From Euborellia annulipes (Eukaryota > Arthropoda > Insecta > Dermaptera > Anisolabididae), in contig JAKCPI010013907.1 of the NCBI GenBank assembly GCA_023213315.1, forward strand, positions 1 through 64,000: a stretch of 64,000 nucleotides of DNA, in the 5' to 3' direction. The notes beneath the pieces were generated by a model. It saw nothing but the letters and a program-made list of their open reading frames with translations, was not told the origin of the DNA and did not search any database. A program made the position numbers and the translations under genes. Positions 45,650-57,529 of the stretch are shown one piece after another. How positions within the stretch are numbered: the first letter of the stretch is position 1; every line of letters starts with the position of its first letter.

Positions 45650-46250
45650 TAGGGATGGAAAAGGCGCTCGAAAAGTCGATTTTCGATTTATGAATCGACT
45701 TAATATTTTTCGATTCTCGGAATCGATTAATCATTACTGAAAGTTGACTTTTAAAAATCTCTATAACTCGAGCTTAGGAGATTACTCAGAAAATATCAAA
45801 TATATTTATTTATTTATAATATAAGATTTATTAAGTATTTAAACATTTTATTAAATACAACACACACAAATATTGTTTTCAATATTTTTATAAAAGAATA
45901 TTCTATCCAGAAATTGCACGTGATATGGCACAGAACTTTAAAATAAAATATGGATGTTGAGTATCAAAATAAAACATCAAAATATTAAAATTGAGGAATT
46001 AAGAATGCCACATATGTTCACTAACCGACCTTAGAAAGCGTGTTGATTGGTGTGTTATGTGTAGGTTTTAAAAGAAAGATGAACGTCCATCAATGAAAAC
46101 GTTACAAACTATATTACCATCTGATACTAAGTTCTGTAAGAAAAAAGTCACTTCGTCCAGTGAGAATCGATTCTATTCGACTTCAAAAAGTTTCAACTCG
46201 ATTCTAAAAAATCGATTATTTTCAGTAAAGTCAGATGCGACTTTTCCCTA
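45650..46250 (+). mobile_element. hAT-like element with exact 8-bp TSD
   Basis: Left end TAGGGATGGAAAAGG, right end CGACTTTTCCCTA. CTTCAGCC is duplicated exactly at 45642-45649 and 46251-46258. Interior shared with 14702-15538 and 39708-40143. No transposase frame. Confidence 0.9.
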
Positions 46251-46696
46251 CTTCAGCCATCAGCATTTGAATATTGAATAGCATATAAAATATTTGTAAA
46301 ATAGACTTTCCTCGGGTTTTTTTTTTTTTGTTCTGGATTACGTATAGCAGGTAAATCTCTATTTTCTGATGCTCTGTCTTCTAACTCATCATACACTTGT
46401 ATGGTCTTTTAGTTGTGAGACTTCTGCCTTTAGCGATTGAATCCAAGAAACCCTCCTACATTTTCTTTCAAATAACAAGAGCATTCTAGATTTTTCTAAC
46501 ATTTTATTATTAATCCCATATTTCAATATTCTAATAACTCAAAGCCATTTTTCTCAAAGTGAAGTAAAAAATTTAATTTTATTAAATAACACATTGAAGC
46601 CATTCAATGGAAATAGATATTAGTTTTAACCATGTGTCAGCTGATAATTCATTTGAGATGGTGATATTAATGATAAATTCTTTTTGGCTTGATTTG

Positions 46697-46896
46697 CAAA
46701 TTGGGTGTCTGTAATGCAGGCAGACAAGTTTTTATTCGTCGACGTTTCGGTATGTATCATCATCATCATATGATGTACCATCGTCGTATCATTCGTGACA
46801 TTTATTTCGTCATACGTTTAGTAACCGAATCGTCGACAAATAAAAACGAAAAAAGGGCTTTATTTGGCTGCCTGAAATTCCAGACACCTCAATTTG
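46697..46896. repeat. Palindrome with degenerate ribozyme-like core
   Basis: Arms CAAATTGGGTGTCTG...TTTTTATTCGTCGACG and CGTCGACAAATAAAAACG...CAGACACCTCAATTTG. The minus strand has ATGATGA and CGAAACGTCG near 46741-46770. The first core base is not C. Confidence 0.75.
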
Positions 46897-48227
46897 GTGA
46901 TATTAATATTTTATGGTTGTGGATCTGGGATCTGCATAGATCGCAGAATTTATCCAGATCAACCAGCAGTAATGAACGAACTATTTTTTTTTAACTATAG
47001 GGAATAAATCACTCAAAGGAATTTGTAAATAGAGTGAAGTATTGGGAGAACTTGAAATACAAATTTCTATTACTTTTAGTACCAGTTAGTGCAGCTCAGA
47101 TTGTAATTAACCATAATGGATATTATCCTCAATGAAAAACAAAAACGAATTGAAATCAATTGTTTAGCTGCTAAAGTTTAGCAAGTCGATGGGCGTTTGA
47201 ATGTGTTTTAATACCAACAGAGAGAGAGAATCATTTACAAAGAGTTTCCTTCTTCTCAGGGTCTGAGAGAGAAGGAGAAGGAGAAGGAGAAGAACTATTT
47301 AGAAACTTGGAGAAGCGATTCCTAAGCGAGAAGAAGAACCTCTCTCTCTCTCTTTTAAGGCAGTTTTGGTCACTTTTGTATGACAATACTTAATCACACA
47401 AAGTTCAAGTTGTTGTTGTTGTTGTTGTACTTGTTGTTTAAACAGTTTTTTTTTTTATTTCGAATTATTTAAACGACCTCAGTTCGCAAGAAAATTTCTT
47501 TTAATCTTTCGGTATTTGATGAATATGTCCAGGATCTAATTCTAAAACACTTATTTTATATACGCGTTAGACATTTTTAAAATTCATAAAATGTCCAAAT
47601 AAAATAAAACTTTTCGTCAAGTCAATCCAAATTTTCTCTCGTAATATTTTTATAACCATAAAATAGGTAATAATATATGCTTTTACTCTCGTTGAACTTT
47701 ATAAAGATTTTCCTTTTTTTTTCCACCATTGAAATAAATTCTATAGCTGCTATAAAAATATATATTTGAAGATAAAAAGTAGAATGTCATGAGACTTTCC
47801 TATAACAACAGCTAAGTGAGTTGAAAATCGATCCAGTCTCACTACTCATTAGAGGATAAAAGATTTGGAATTTCATTTATTTCTGCAATACTGGGTGTCA
47901 TTGTTATACAACACTTGATGTTTTTCTTTTTAGATAAGAATCCCCCCCCCCCCCCCGGCCCATCCTTTCTTCTAAGTAGTCTAATAATTTGTTAAGGTAT
48001 TAAAAAAAAGTAAAAAATAATTGTTATTTATTAATTCTGTTATTAATATAATATGTAGAAAAGACAGTCTGTTTGTCTGTTGTTCACTCTAAACTACTGG
48101 GCTGATTTTCATGGAGTTTAAATGTGTAGATAATTTTTTCGGAGATGGTTTTGGGCCTTAATATTTCAAGGATGTGACTGAGGTATATTGGCAGCCAAAG
48201 TGAAAAATAAAAGATTATACTTTTTAT
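46897..48227. other. Gene-free stretch with GA-rich and GTT microsatellites
   Basis: GA-rich at 47218-47295 and CT/AG runs to 47356; (GTT)n at 47410-47428; C-run at 47943-47956. No coding signal. Confidence 0.55.
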
Positions 48228-48900
48228 TTGAAGACCTGAAGTAAATTATGATCTAAGTGCCTTTTCCAAAGTTTTGAGATAATGATGTTTTTTCTTAAAG
48301 AACAACTTTTTAAATCATAAATACTTCATTTAGAGTTTTTTTAGTTTTTAAATCTTAAAATTAAAATCGATCAATTTTCACAGTATCAAATGCAAATAGT
48401 GATCTAAGTACCACATGGTTAACATATTAGTCCAAGTGCAAAAAATGCTTTTATAATAAATAAGAGTTTGTTTTAAATTATTAAACAAATGTGTTTTGGC
48501 TGGAACCACAAGGTTCTTTTTAGTCCTATCCTATATTCCTGTCCACTGTTCCTTAGTTTGTTCCTAACGCCTGAAACTCTTCGTTCACCTTTCTTTCGAT
48601 GTTGTTTAACACTTTCACTCATTATAAAACAACAAATAAGTGATATTAAAACAATATTTGACACACTGTGTATTTGATGCTGTTTGCGCGCACACGGCAC
48701 TTAGATCATAATTCACAATTTCCCAGAGCACATACAGCTCACGCATTTTGATGGCAATGATCTGACCTACAACATACAGATTTGGGACTGGATCAGAATA
48801 CATCAAGTGGCTTGGTCTATAGATCATAATTCAGGTTATAACTCGAAAACTGAAAAAAATGGCACTGGCACTTAGATCAAAATTTATTTCAGGTCTCAAT
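48228..48900. mobile_element. TIR DNA element, about 670 bp
   Basis: Left TTGAAGACCTGAAGTAAATT (continuing ATGATCTAAGTGCC) and right GGCACTTAGATCAAAATTTA then TTTCAGGTCTCAAT are inverted repeats of about 34 bp. A second subterminal copy, GCACTTAGATCATAATTC, lies at 48698. The internal frames at 48473-48700 show no transposase motif. 43710-43958 is a deletion derivative. Confidence 0.8.
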
Positions 48901-49572
48901 ATATTATATTTTTTTCAATTTAAATTGATTAAAAAAAATAATAAATTATATCATCAGGACAAAATGGATTTTAGAATGTCAGGTTCTACACTACCATGTC
49001 AACGACATGATGAGCATGAACGCCACTCGAAACGACCACAAAATAAGTTCTTTTATTTTTCACCTTGACTGCCAATACACCACACCCCAAAAAACAATTA
49101 GGGGAGACCGGGGCAGGTTGGCCCACGGGGCAGGTCGGCCCAGTCGCGATATTTCGCAGAATAATTGGACGATTGTGTTACGGATCAGAATGAAGGTTAA
49201 TAGCACTGCCACCCTACTTCTGCCAATACAACTATAGCGAACGGAGTAAATTCGCATGAGCTAGGATCATTTATTCGTTTTTTGCACCTTGGAGTGAATT
49301 TTTATTAGTTTAATAAAATTGTTTTATCTACTTTTTGGTTACTTCGAGGGTAAAAAGTGAGCACTATGTTTAAAGGTTAGAGTATAAGGATTATTTCTCC
49401 ATGGCATATTAATTAAAAAACATCAACGGGATTTGAGCGGGATAAAAATTGTTTCAAATATGATATTGGGGCAGGTTGACCCAAAAATGACGGGGCAGGT
49501 TGGCCCACTCGATTTTTTGCCATTGTATGTATGAAATCGTTAAACCCTGTTTTATCTTTTCAATTTTAGTGG

Positions 49573-49847
49573 GCCCACGGGGCGTGGTGTAGAGGTTAGC
49601 GTGCTAACCTCATATACCAAACGTCGCGGGTTCGGACCCCAGGCAGTCCGATGATTTTATTTAAGCCATCTGGATACCAGATGGCTTAAATAAAAATGCC
49701 TGGACCCTAATATATATAAATTCATAAATAACGGTTATCGTAAATGTCTTATATGGCCTGAGCTGCCGAGAAGACAGTGTGAATGTGTGTGTGAGTGTGA
49801 GTGTGAATGAGAAAAAAGTGTGAATGTTTTTTTATTATAAAAAAAAA
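49573..49847 (+). repeat. tRNA-derived SINE with 11-bp TSD
   Basis: Complete copy with box A-like TGGTGTAGAGGTTAGCGTGC and box B-like GGTTCGGACCCC. AATTTTAGTGG is duplicated at 49562-49572 and 49848-49858. Confidence 0.9.
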
Positions 49848-50037
49848 AATTTTAGTGGCAATGAATGATGTAAAAGTAACAAAATAAAAATTATTATAAA
49901 TATCGATGTTATACTGGCCGTCATTGAGAGTTTATTGGAGGAAATTTTGCATCATAAATGAGCACGTGTGTTTGTTTTTGGGAAATTGTTATCAGATATA
50001 TGAATATGTTCTTATAGTTTTCTAAAACGTTCTAGTT

Positions 50038-50213
50038 TTTTTTTTTTTTTTTTTTTAAACATTCACACTTTTTTCTCATTCACACTCACATTCACACACA
50101 CATTCATGCAGTCTTTTCGGCAACTTAGGCCATATAAGACTTTGACGATAACCGTTGTAGAGAATATATCAATTGTGGGGTCAGGCATTTCTATTTAAGC
50201 CATTTGGTATCCA
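50038..50213 (-). repeat. 5'-truncated SINE with 14-bp TSD
   Basis: Contains tail and body but lacks the tRNA-like head. The duplication AAAACGTTCTAGTT at 50024-50037 and 50214-50227 shows that it inserted in truncated form, as expected of target-primed reverse transcription. Confidence 0.9.
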
Positions 50214-50270
50214 AAAAACGTTCTAGTTCTTTGAATATGTGTGGTTCGGGAAGATATGAAGTGTTTCCGC

Positions 50271-50525
50271 TTTTTTTTTTTAAACATTCACACTTTTTTT
50301 CCCATTCACACTTACATTCACACACTTTTCGGTAACTCAGGCCATATAAGACTTTTACGATAACTGTTGTATTAATAAATATATATTTTGGGGGTCCAGG
50401 CATTCTTATTTAAGCCATTTGGTATCCAAATGGCTTAAATAAAATCATCGGACTGCCTGGGGCCCGAACCCGCGACTTTTGGTATATGAGGTTAGCTCGA
50501 TAACCTCTACACGAGGCCCGAGGGC
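50271..50525 (-). repeat. tRNA-derived SINE, complete
   Basis: Tail, body hairpin and tRNA-like head (GGTTCGGGCCCC, GTGTAGAGGTTATCGAGC) on the minus strand. Target duplication unclear. Confidence 0.85.
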
Positions 50526-50740
50526 TAAGAGATTTTTCAAAAGAGCACAAATTGAGCGTTGGGAGAGAAAAGTTGGGATACTCTTTTTGCCAACTTGCCA
50601 AGCCCAAGTAAGGTGTCTGCAATGCTCTTCATACCATTCTGACTCTCATCTCCAACCTCTGGACCACGGTTATAACAGTGATTCGTAAATACAAAAGAAA
50701 AACTGAAAAAGGAAAAGTTCTTGAAGTCACGATATACTTT

Positions 50741-50790
50741 TTACTTTCTCTTAGCCTATATATGAAATATATATAGAGAGAAAGTATTGT
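50741..50790 (-). repeat. Family A short terminal hairpin, isolated
   Basis: ACTTTCTCTTAGCCTATATA / ATATATAGAGAGAAAGTA only; none of the rest of the element follows. Confidence 0.7.
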
Positions 50791-51175
50791 TTTGATTTAG
50801 TACTCATTTATTACTGAAACTGTTGCAATAACCAATTATAATTTTAAATAAACCTTGTGTGGTAAAATTAAGTTGTTTTAAATTATTTTCTTGCATTTTA
50901 ATTCATATAAAAATAACAAATGCCTTCCGGGCCAACCTGCCCCGTGGTCCGGGCCAACCTGCCCCGACCACGGGGCAGGTTGGCCCACTCGAAATATTTT
51001 AGAAATAATTATTTTTTTTAATTTTAACATCAATTTAGGAGACTTTTACGATGACCATTTGGTAGCTTAAGGTTGCACCAACATTTTAAAATGAAAACAT
51101 AAACGAAAATGATTAAATAAAAAATTTTGTAAAAGAAATAAAAATTAGTGGGCCAACCTGCCCCGGTCTCCCCTA

Positions 51176-52560
51176 CTTACTAATTCATTTTAGCGAAGGG
51201 GTAGATCTCATTTTAGCAAGAAACTTCGAGTATCTTCGGGACTGGTGGACGCATATTCATGGGACTTTTTCAGCGTAGGCCTATAGAGAGAATTTTACAG
51301 AACAGAGGTTAGATGATTATGAGTGAATCAGGTTAATAGTTAGTAGTTTAAAAGGCAAAAGGAATCATTTAATGCTAATATTAATTTGAGAAACCTTAAA
51401 CAGATTTTGACAGAATTCTGGTATCATTTGGACGATGTTATGCACGAAGGAACCAACCTAATTCTGAGATAAAGGGCATTTCATTTGCACGATTGTAAAC
51501 AAAACTAATGACTTTTTTTTCTTGTTTCATACAAAAAAAAGTGCACAGAGAAATAATGTTGTGAATAAAATAAAGAGGTAGATCTTTTTCCCTACTGGAT
51601 GGCGGTCTTATCTCAATTTTGATCATAAAAGCCCTTGGTTTCTTTTTGCATAACATTTATTGTCGACGTCACCTTTGACTGGTTATGAAACTTTTCTATT
51701 TTTATTTATTTATTTATATATTCAGTTATTAATAGTCTAGTATTACTATTTAATTTTAGACTGTGTTTTTTTCGCAAAGAATTTTTTTTAAAATTAAATT
51801 TAGTTTTAGAGGGTGAGTTTAATCTCTGTTTGGCTTGTAAATGGAAATCAATTCATTATTCGCAAAAGGGAAATGACATTTGGTTGGCGCTAGGTGGATT
51901 CAAACTATAAAAAGATAACTCTAGCTATATATATCCTCTTCTAGCCTGTTTGAAGTACATTTATTATCAACTCTCTTCTACGTAATTCTCCTCCCCTAGA
52001 AGTAGATTAATTGTGATGTATATACGGGACTATTTGAATTTTAAAAATTATATTTATCTATTTTATTTTTACTTAGCCTTCTTATGATTGCATTAGAATT
52101 ATAGTTAATTTAAAGATAGGCCTATCTTCAGAGATCTTCAAGATATTTTCGTCTGGATATCTCCATCTGCTGTTCTAACGAATTAGAAAATATTTTAGTT
52201 CTTCATATAATAAATACTAGGCCTATTTAAAGTTAAAATTCAAAAGATCCAAACAAATTTTTTGGTGATCTCAATGAATTCATTCACCGATTTTAGTGAA
52301 TGCTTATAAACATTTTCAGAGTCTAGATATATCTTTTCATTATGACTTGTTGTTTTTTAAAATACGTAAAATTATTATTAAAATCAACTCTTCTGCCAAT
52401 TATTTTTCTAGGAATTTTTAGAAAAACTGTCGTTGGTCCGAGAGGCTACTGAATATGATATGTTTCCAATGATATCGAATTACTATATTCAAATAAATAT
52501 AATAATATTCCTCCAGGCTGAAAAACCTTTCCTAAAATTTATTTTGCTGTAAAGATTACT
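51176..52560. other. Gene-free stretch
   Basis: Single-copy looking within the window, AT-rich; no exon or repeat ends recognised. Confidence 0.5.
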
Positions 52561-52567
52561 AAATAAT

Positions 52568-52916
52568 CAAGCAGCTAATATTATTTCAATTTTATATTAA
52601 TTGATATGCCAGAGTCGACAATTCGGACACATATAGGACCATTCTCAGGACCAAGCCATTGTCAACATAATGATCCTCCAGAGGTCATTTTGGACAGAAA
52701 TAATTGATCAATGGATCTAATAACCAAATTAGAGTGTATATGTATTATGGACATTCTCTGTCCATATTTATTAAAATTAACTCCAATGATATCGATCTGA
52801 ACAACCAATATGATGGCATGGGCATGGCACTGAAGATGGTTCTATATATGACCGAAACGTTGACTAGGCACATCAATAAGTATATAATTGAAATAATATC
52901 AGCTGCTTGCTCAGTG
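52568..52916. repeat. Palindrome with ribozyme-like core
   Basis: Left arm AAGCAGCTAATATTATTTCA, right arm TTGAAATAATATCAGCTGCTT. The inner parts carry the two halves of hammerhead-like motifs on opposite strands. Confidence 0.8.
52830..52862 (+). ncRNA. Hammerhead-like core (site 7)
   Basis: CTGAAGA (52830-52836), extra T, stem II GGT...ACC perfect, CGAAACGT (52853-52860), T. Stem I is not convincing on this arm. The opposite arm keeps GTC/GAC next to the core but has CTGAGAA in place of CTGANGA. Confidence 0.45.
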
Positions 52917-52920
52917 GAAA

Positions 52921-53275
52921 TGCATCCCCTTTACACTTGCATATTAGCAGCTATGTGCCCCGTCATCTCCACCAAAATTATTTTTATTATTATTTTAAGA
53001 GCACTTGCCTTATTTTTTTCTTTTTTGAAAATTCCTCAAAAGAAAGGGTTGATTTGAATAACAAATTTGAAAGAATATTCCGAGATTGAAATTTACATGG
53101 ACCACTCATAATTTTATTGTATATTCAGATATTTCGACCTGGTCTTCTACAGAAATTTCAATGTCAGATTATAATATTTATTATTTCACAATACTTTCCA
53201 CCTAACAAAAAAATTTAATTTTGTTTAAATATAACGTTACAAACAAAACATTAATCGAAATTAAGCAAAGAGCTC
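52921..53275. other. Gene-free stretch
   Basis: Includes ATATTTCGACCTGGTCTTCTACAGAAATT near 53126-53160, which weakly recalls the TTTCG...TCTTCAG core. Otherwise AT-rich. Confidence 0.4.
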
Positions 53276-53530
53276 ATATCGCCTGCTGAGAATGCTGAGT
53301 GGCGAAAGTCCGAAAATGAACAATTCGAGAAAAGGTGTTAATGAACATATAGGCCTACATTTAAATAGCTGGACAACAAATGAATAGGTCAGAATCAATA
53401 GCAAAGAATGGAAATATATTTTCGCCACTTTGGCACTCAAAAGAGAAGACGTTTTAACAACGTTTGTTATGCTTAATTCAGACATTGAATTTTCCGACTT
53501 TGGCCAATCAGCATTCTCAGCAGGCGATAT
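53276..53530. mobile_element. 255-bp TIR MITE
   Basis: Ends ATATCGCCTGCTGAGAATGC and its inverse GCATTCTCAGCAGGCGATAT are perfect for 20 bp and continue with few mismatches (GGCGAAAGTCCGAAAATG / CATTGAATTTTCCGACTTTG). The open frame across it is a product of the palindrome. Confidence 0.8.
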
Positions 53531-54157
53531 ATCCAACCCGAGAAACTAATTAATTAATTTAAAAATATAGTCTAAAATATTAATTACCTTGTCTTATGTC
53601 TTATATTCTAAATTCTTAAATTGCAACTGTTGATTAAAGAGAAGTTATACTGCAAAAACATTTCTAAACAATTCCCTAAGTGTAATAAATGTGAAATTTC
53701 ATAAAAATCTTGTTCAACACGTGTCTAAAAAAACGACAATTGCTTTGTGCCACACAATTCCTGATTATTTGATTTGTGTTCTGGCAAAGTTGTTTTATTT
53801 TTAAAAAATAAATTCAAAAGATCATATCCCAGTTGTTTTCCTGCTTGGTTCAATGATTCCAATCTCTCTCTCTTTAAAGTTTTGCGCAGAGTTCAAACAC
53901 CCCCTCTCCCCCTCTCTCATGGCTTGACCTAGAAAGTTATTAAAAGGTCATTCAGATGAAAAGGACGCAGAAAGAGAACAATTAAATATCACCGAATTAT
54001 TATTATTTGAATTTTTACGAAAATACCATTTTTTTTTTTTTTTTGTTTATAAACTCCTTTTGTTTCTATTCATTTTATTAAATTGTTTTGAAAAGAAATA
54101 ATGAGATTATTAATGAATAATAATGAATAAAATTAGTTTTGGTAATGTCGCCTATAG
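53531..54157. other. Gene-free stretch
   Basis: AT-rich with a poly-T run at 54028-54044; nothing recognised. Confidence 0.5.
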
Positions 54158-54240
54158 CAGGGGTCGGCAACCTATTTTAAGTAGAGAGCCATTTTTCCAT
54201 AAATAATTTTAAAAAGTCTTACCAAGAGCCGCATCAGACA
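54158..54240. repeat. Partial hAT-type MITE
   Basis: CAGGGGTCGGCAACC at the left and AAGAGCCGCATCAGACA toward the right are typical of hAT MITEs with CAGGGGT ends. The right terminus is missing and a family A crumb (TTCAAAAATCAATTATTT) follows. Confidence 0.5.
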
Positions 54241-54310
54241 TTTATAAACATATTTTTACTAAATTCAAAAATCAATTATTTTTTTTTTTTTAGATCTTTA
54301 AAATGTATTT

Positions 54311-54400
54311 TAACCCTCGGGCCTTGATGTAGTGGTTAGTGGGTTCGCATCCCGTCTCATTTGACAATTTATACCAATTGGTTTGGCTACTAAATTTTTT
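54311..54400 (+). repeat. SINE fragment, second subfamily
   Basis: CCCTCGGGCCTTGATGTAGT and GGGTTCGCATCCCGTCTCAT (box B-like) with a deletion between the boxes; the tail is missing. Confidence 0.6.
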
Positions 54401-55772
54401 GTCAAAGGAAAGTCTCTTAACATCTTTTTGATAATTTTTCACTACGTGGAAAATACAATTATTAATATTTTATTTCTTTCATTTTTTCCTTACTCTTTCT
54501 TGCCTTCACCCAAATTTACTAGACAGAGAGTTTAATTTGATAAATAATGAATATTTCTTTTGGAGCTTGACATGCAGAGAGAGACAAAGACAGAGAGAAT
54601 CGTTGCTCTGAAATATATCATCATCACGGGTGAATAAAACATATCCGCTAAAAAAAAATGAATAATTTTATTATAAAGAGAAGTTGATGGAAGAGAAAAG
54701 AGAAATCACTTTTTAAGAAAATTTATTTCTTAAAATTATATCAATATGGTGTAAACCCTTCAGCAATTTTATCTATTAATAAACATAGAGCAATAAAAAA
54801 AATGCAACTGCAACTCCTCTTAAATTAGATAAGAATTTAAATATTCATTCACTTACAATAAAACTTTCATTAAAGGGGTTCAGGAGCGACGTCTAAACGT
54901 AATTAAAAAAAAAAAAAAAAAAAACTAGACCATTATAAGAAATTTTTTAATGCGGTTTTTTTTTTAAATGAATTAAATTCATAAGAGATTATTGGGACAT
55001 CGAGCTATAACCTTTTAAATGACTTATTAAAACATTATCGTAATTAATATTTTTGTTATCAAGCAAATACAAAAAAAAACAATCTGTCCCAATAATCTTT
55101 AATTTTTTTTAAATTTAAAAATGAATTTATTGTTATTATTAATCACATATTAATTAAGAAATTTTTAAAATAAGCTTAGATGATTTATTTAAAAATCAAC
55201 TGCCAAATTAGTTCAGCATTCTTGCAATAGATGGCAGGCTAGTCTAAAAGCTGATCCCTTTTTGGCCTATATCTGGCCTATATTTATACATTTTTATGCT
55301 TTTACAAAAGATACATAATATATAATAACATTTATAAAGTATTTATTGGTTAAAAGATCAATGAAAATCAACCTAATGCATTAAATATTTTTAGCTACCA
55401 TTCTGACATCTCTTGGCAAATTTTTGAATTACTTGATTTTTGGGCATACTTTTTATGACACACTACGCCATCTAATCGGGAAAAACATGCGTAACCACTT
55501 TGCTCCCGAGCCCCCTTAACACAAAAATATGAAATTATTATTTTCTTTAAAGTCTTTTCAGCTGAAATGAGAGTCAAACTTTACAAATATTGAATTTATT
55601 GTTTAAAAACATCACAGGGATAGAAAAATTCATAATAATTTAATTAAAAATTTAAAATAGTATACAGAATAACTTTACATCGCTCACATTTTTCAGTTCA
55701 CGAGCTTTACTTACATATCTTTAATATCAGTGGGGGATTTTTTTTTTAAGAAAGGAAAGTACAGTAGTTCTA
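54401..55772. other. Gene-free AT-rich stretch
   Basis: Poly-A/T tracts near 54905-54924; no gene or element ends. Confidence 0.5.
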
Positions 55773-55956
55773 ATATGGACCGTTTATTTTAAAAGTGGTG
55801 TAAGTCCATTTTCTATTGTTTCGAGAAATTGAAAGGTTAACATATCTGTTTAGTTATACATAGAAAATTTACATTAATTTAAACATATTTTATTTGATAT
55901 CTCATTTTTTTTTTTTTTTAATGGACTTACACCACTTTCAAAATAAACGGTCCATA
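55773..55956. repeat. Inverted-repeat MITE
   Basis: ATATGGACCGTTTATTTTAA, continuing AAGTGGTGTAAGTCCATT, is mirrored at 55919-55956 with one or two differences, around a central AT-rich loop. Confidence 0.8.
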
Positions 55957-56660
55957 TATAGTCCATATGATTATCATTCCAGAAATTGACTTTAACTATT
56001 CTTATGGAATCTGGAAAAAGTGCCTTAGATCAGATAGATAAATGTTCGCAATTGGCAGTGTAGTGTCTCTGCTTGTGATTTGCTCAAATTCTCCTCTCTA
56101 CTTGAGCGCCTGAACATTAGGCACCCATTGGTCAGGTTCCAGGAATAAAGCAGCTAGGGGTTTTCTAACGTTTGCTTCAACAACTTGTGAATATTATTTT
56201 AATCAAATTATTTATCAAGTGTTTTTAATATTCAATTTAACTTTGCCTTTCTAATTTAAAAATACCCGGAATTTCTTTCTTCTTTTTGATGTCCTGTCAA
56301 AAGAATTTTTTTTTTTTTTAATAATTTATAAAACCGATGAGATTTGTTTGTTTTTTTTTTCTCTCTCTCTATATATAATGGAATTTTATTTTCAATTAAA
56401 ATTGATTAGAAGAAAATTACGATTTACATTCTCCCTTTCTTTCGTTTTTTTAATTGTTTGAATTTTCAATGAGATGTCAAAGTTAAAAAAAAAAAGAAAA
56501 AAGAATAGAAACTTTATAAGAATTTTTTTTTAGATTCTATCAAAAATTTTCTCATAGAAAAATCTTTTTTTTGTCTATCTTTTATTATAAAAACGCCATT
56601 TCATTAAAATTCCAATTTATTTCATCAATGAAAATTAAAATAGAATTTTAAATATATTTA
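55957..56660. other. Gene-free AT-rich stretch
   Basis: T-rich with a (CT)n at 56361-56370; nothing recognised. Confidence 0.5.
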
Positions 56661-57330
56661 TAAAAATCTGGTGTGACTGGTCGCACAGCACACAACTTTC
56701 TCTTACCTTCGGTAATCGAAAGTTGTGTTCTGTGCTTGTCACACCAGATTTTTCAGTGTCGAGATATATTTAGTTTCCGCCGATATATTAGAATTCAAGT
56801 ATCAAGTATATCTATTTGGGGTCCAGGCATTCTTATTTAAACCATTTTGTATTCAAATGGCTTAAATAAAATCATCGGACTGCCTGGGATCCGAACCCGC
56901 GACCCTTGGTATACAAGGCAGGCGCGCTACCAACTACACCAAGCCAGAGGGCCCACCGCCCACCAATATATTAAAATTCAAGATGTAAAATTTATAAACT
57001 TGGGAAAATATTTATATTTTGTTACCATGGCAACCATTTCTCCTCTTTTCTATGAAGTACAAGAGGGTAAAGGGGTCTTCAGAAGATTTCAATGGCAAAA
57101 TGAGAATATACATTTTAAAGAGCATCTAAAAAATAATTGATTTCTGAATTTTAATCAAAGTCGTTGGAAAGTATTTTGAAAAAATCGAAAAAAAAAAAAC
57201 TGAAAAACTACATCAGTAAAGTACTGGTATTTTTTGGCCGATTTAGTTCAAAAGCTTCGTGTCACCTCCCATGAGGGTACCTAACTTAAATATAAAATTT
57301 TTACCTCCCCAGACAGACCATGTCGCTTTT
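56661..57330 (+). mobile_element. Family A element with nested SINE, right-truncated
   Basis: Large hairpin at 56661-56755, then a SINE insertion, then internal blocks through CTTCGTGTCACCTCCCATGA. It ends at AGACAGACCATGTCGC, lacking the microsatellite expansion and the right hairpin. Confidence 0.85.
56812..56952 (-). repeat. SINE with 17-bp imperfect TSD
   Basis: Minus-strand head and body; the A-rich tail is lost. ATATATTAGAATTCAAG (56783-56799) and ATATATTAAAATTCAAG (56966-56982) flank it and correspond to one family A site, so the insertion is younger than the host copy. Confidence 0.85.
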
Positions 57331-57529
57331 TCTGCGACAAGATAGAGGTCAAAATGACCTTACTTTTTCAACCATTATTATTGTATTAAATGCTACAGTA
57401 GATTACTAACAAATAGTATGTTTTTTAGATTACTACATTTATAAATATGCCACTGTTTTTTTATTAAATGTCCTATTCTAATTTTTAATTTCAATTCAGA
57501 TAGAGCTCAAAAAAATTATCATTTTTTTT

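Larger units (their letters stand above)
49101..51173. mobile_element. 2.07-kb TIR element with 26-bp perfect ends and TA flanks
   Basis: The ends (49101-49126 and 51148-51173) are perfect 26-bp inverted repeats beginning GGGGAGACCGGGGCAGG. They are flanked by TA (49099-49100 and 51174-51175). GGGCAGGTTGGCCCAC-type motifs recur inside at 49467-49510 and 50930-50992. Three SINEs and a family A end are nested, so the original element was near 1.3 kb. No transposase frame survives. A SINE-free fragment is at 13361-13866. Confidence 0.85.

Noticed and set aside
53261..53536. 91-residue minus-strand open frame
   Set aside because: Spans a TIR MITE from end to end; no domain and no splice context.
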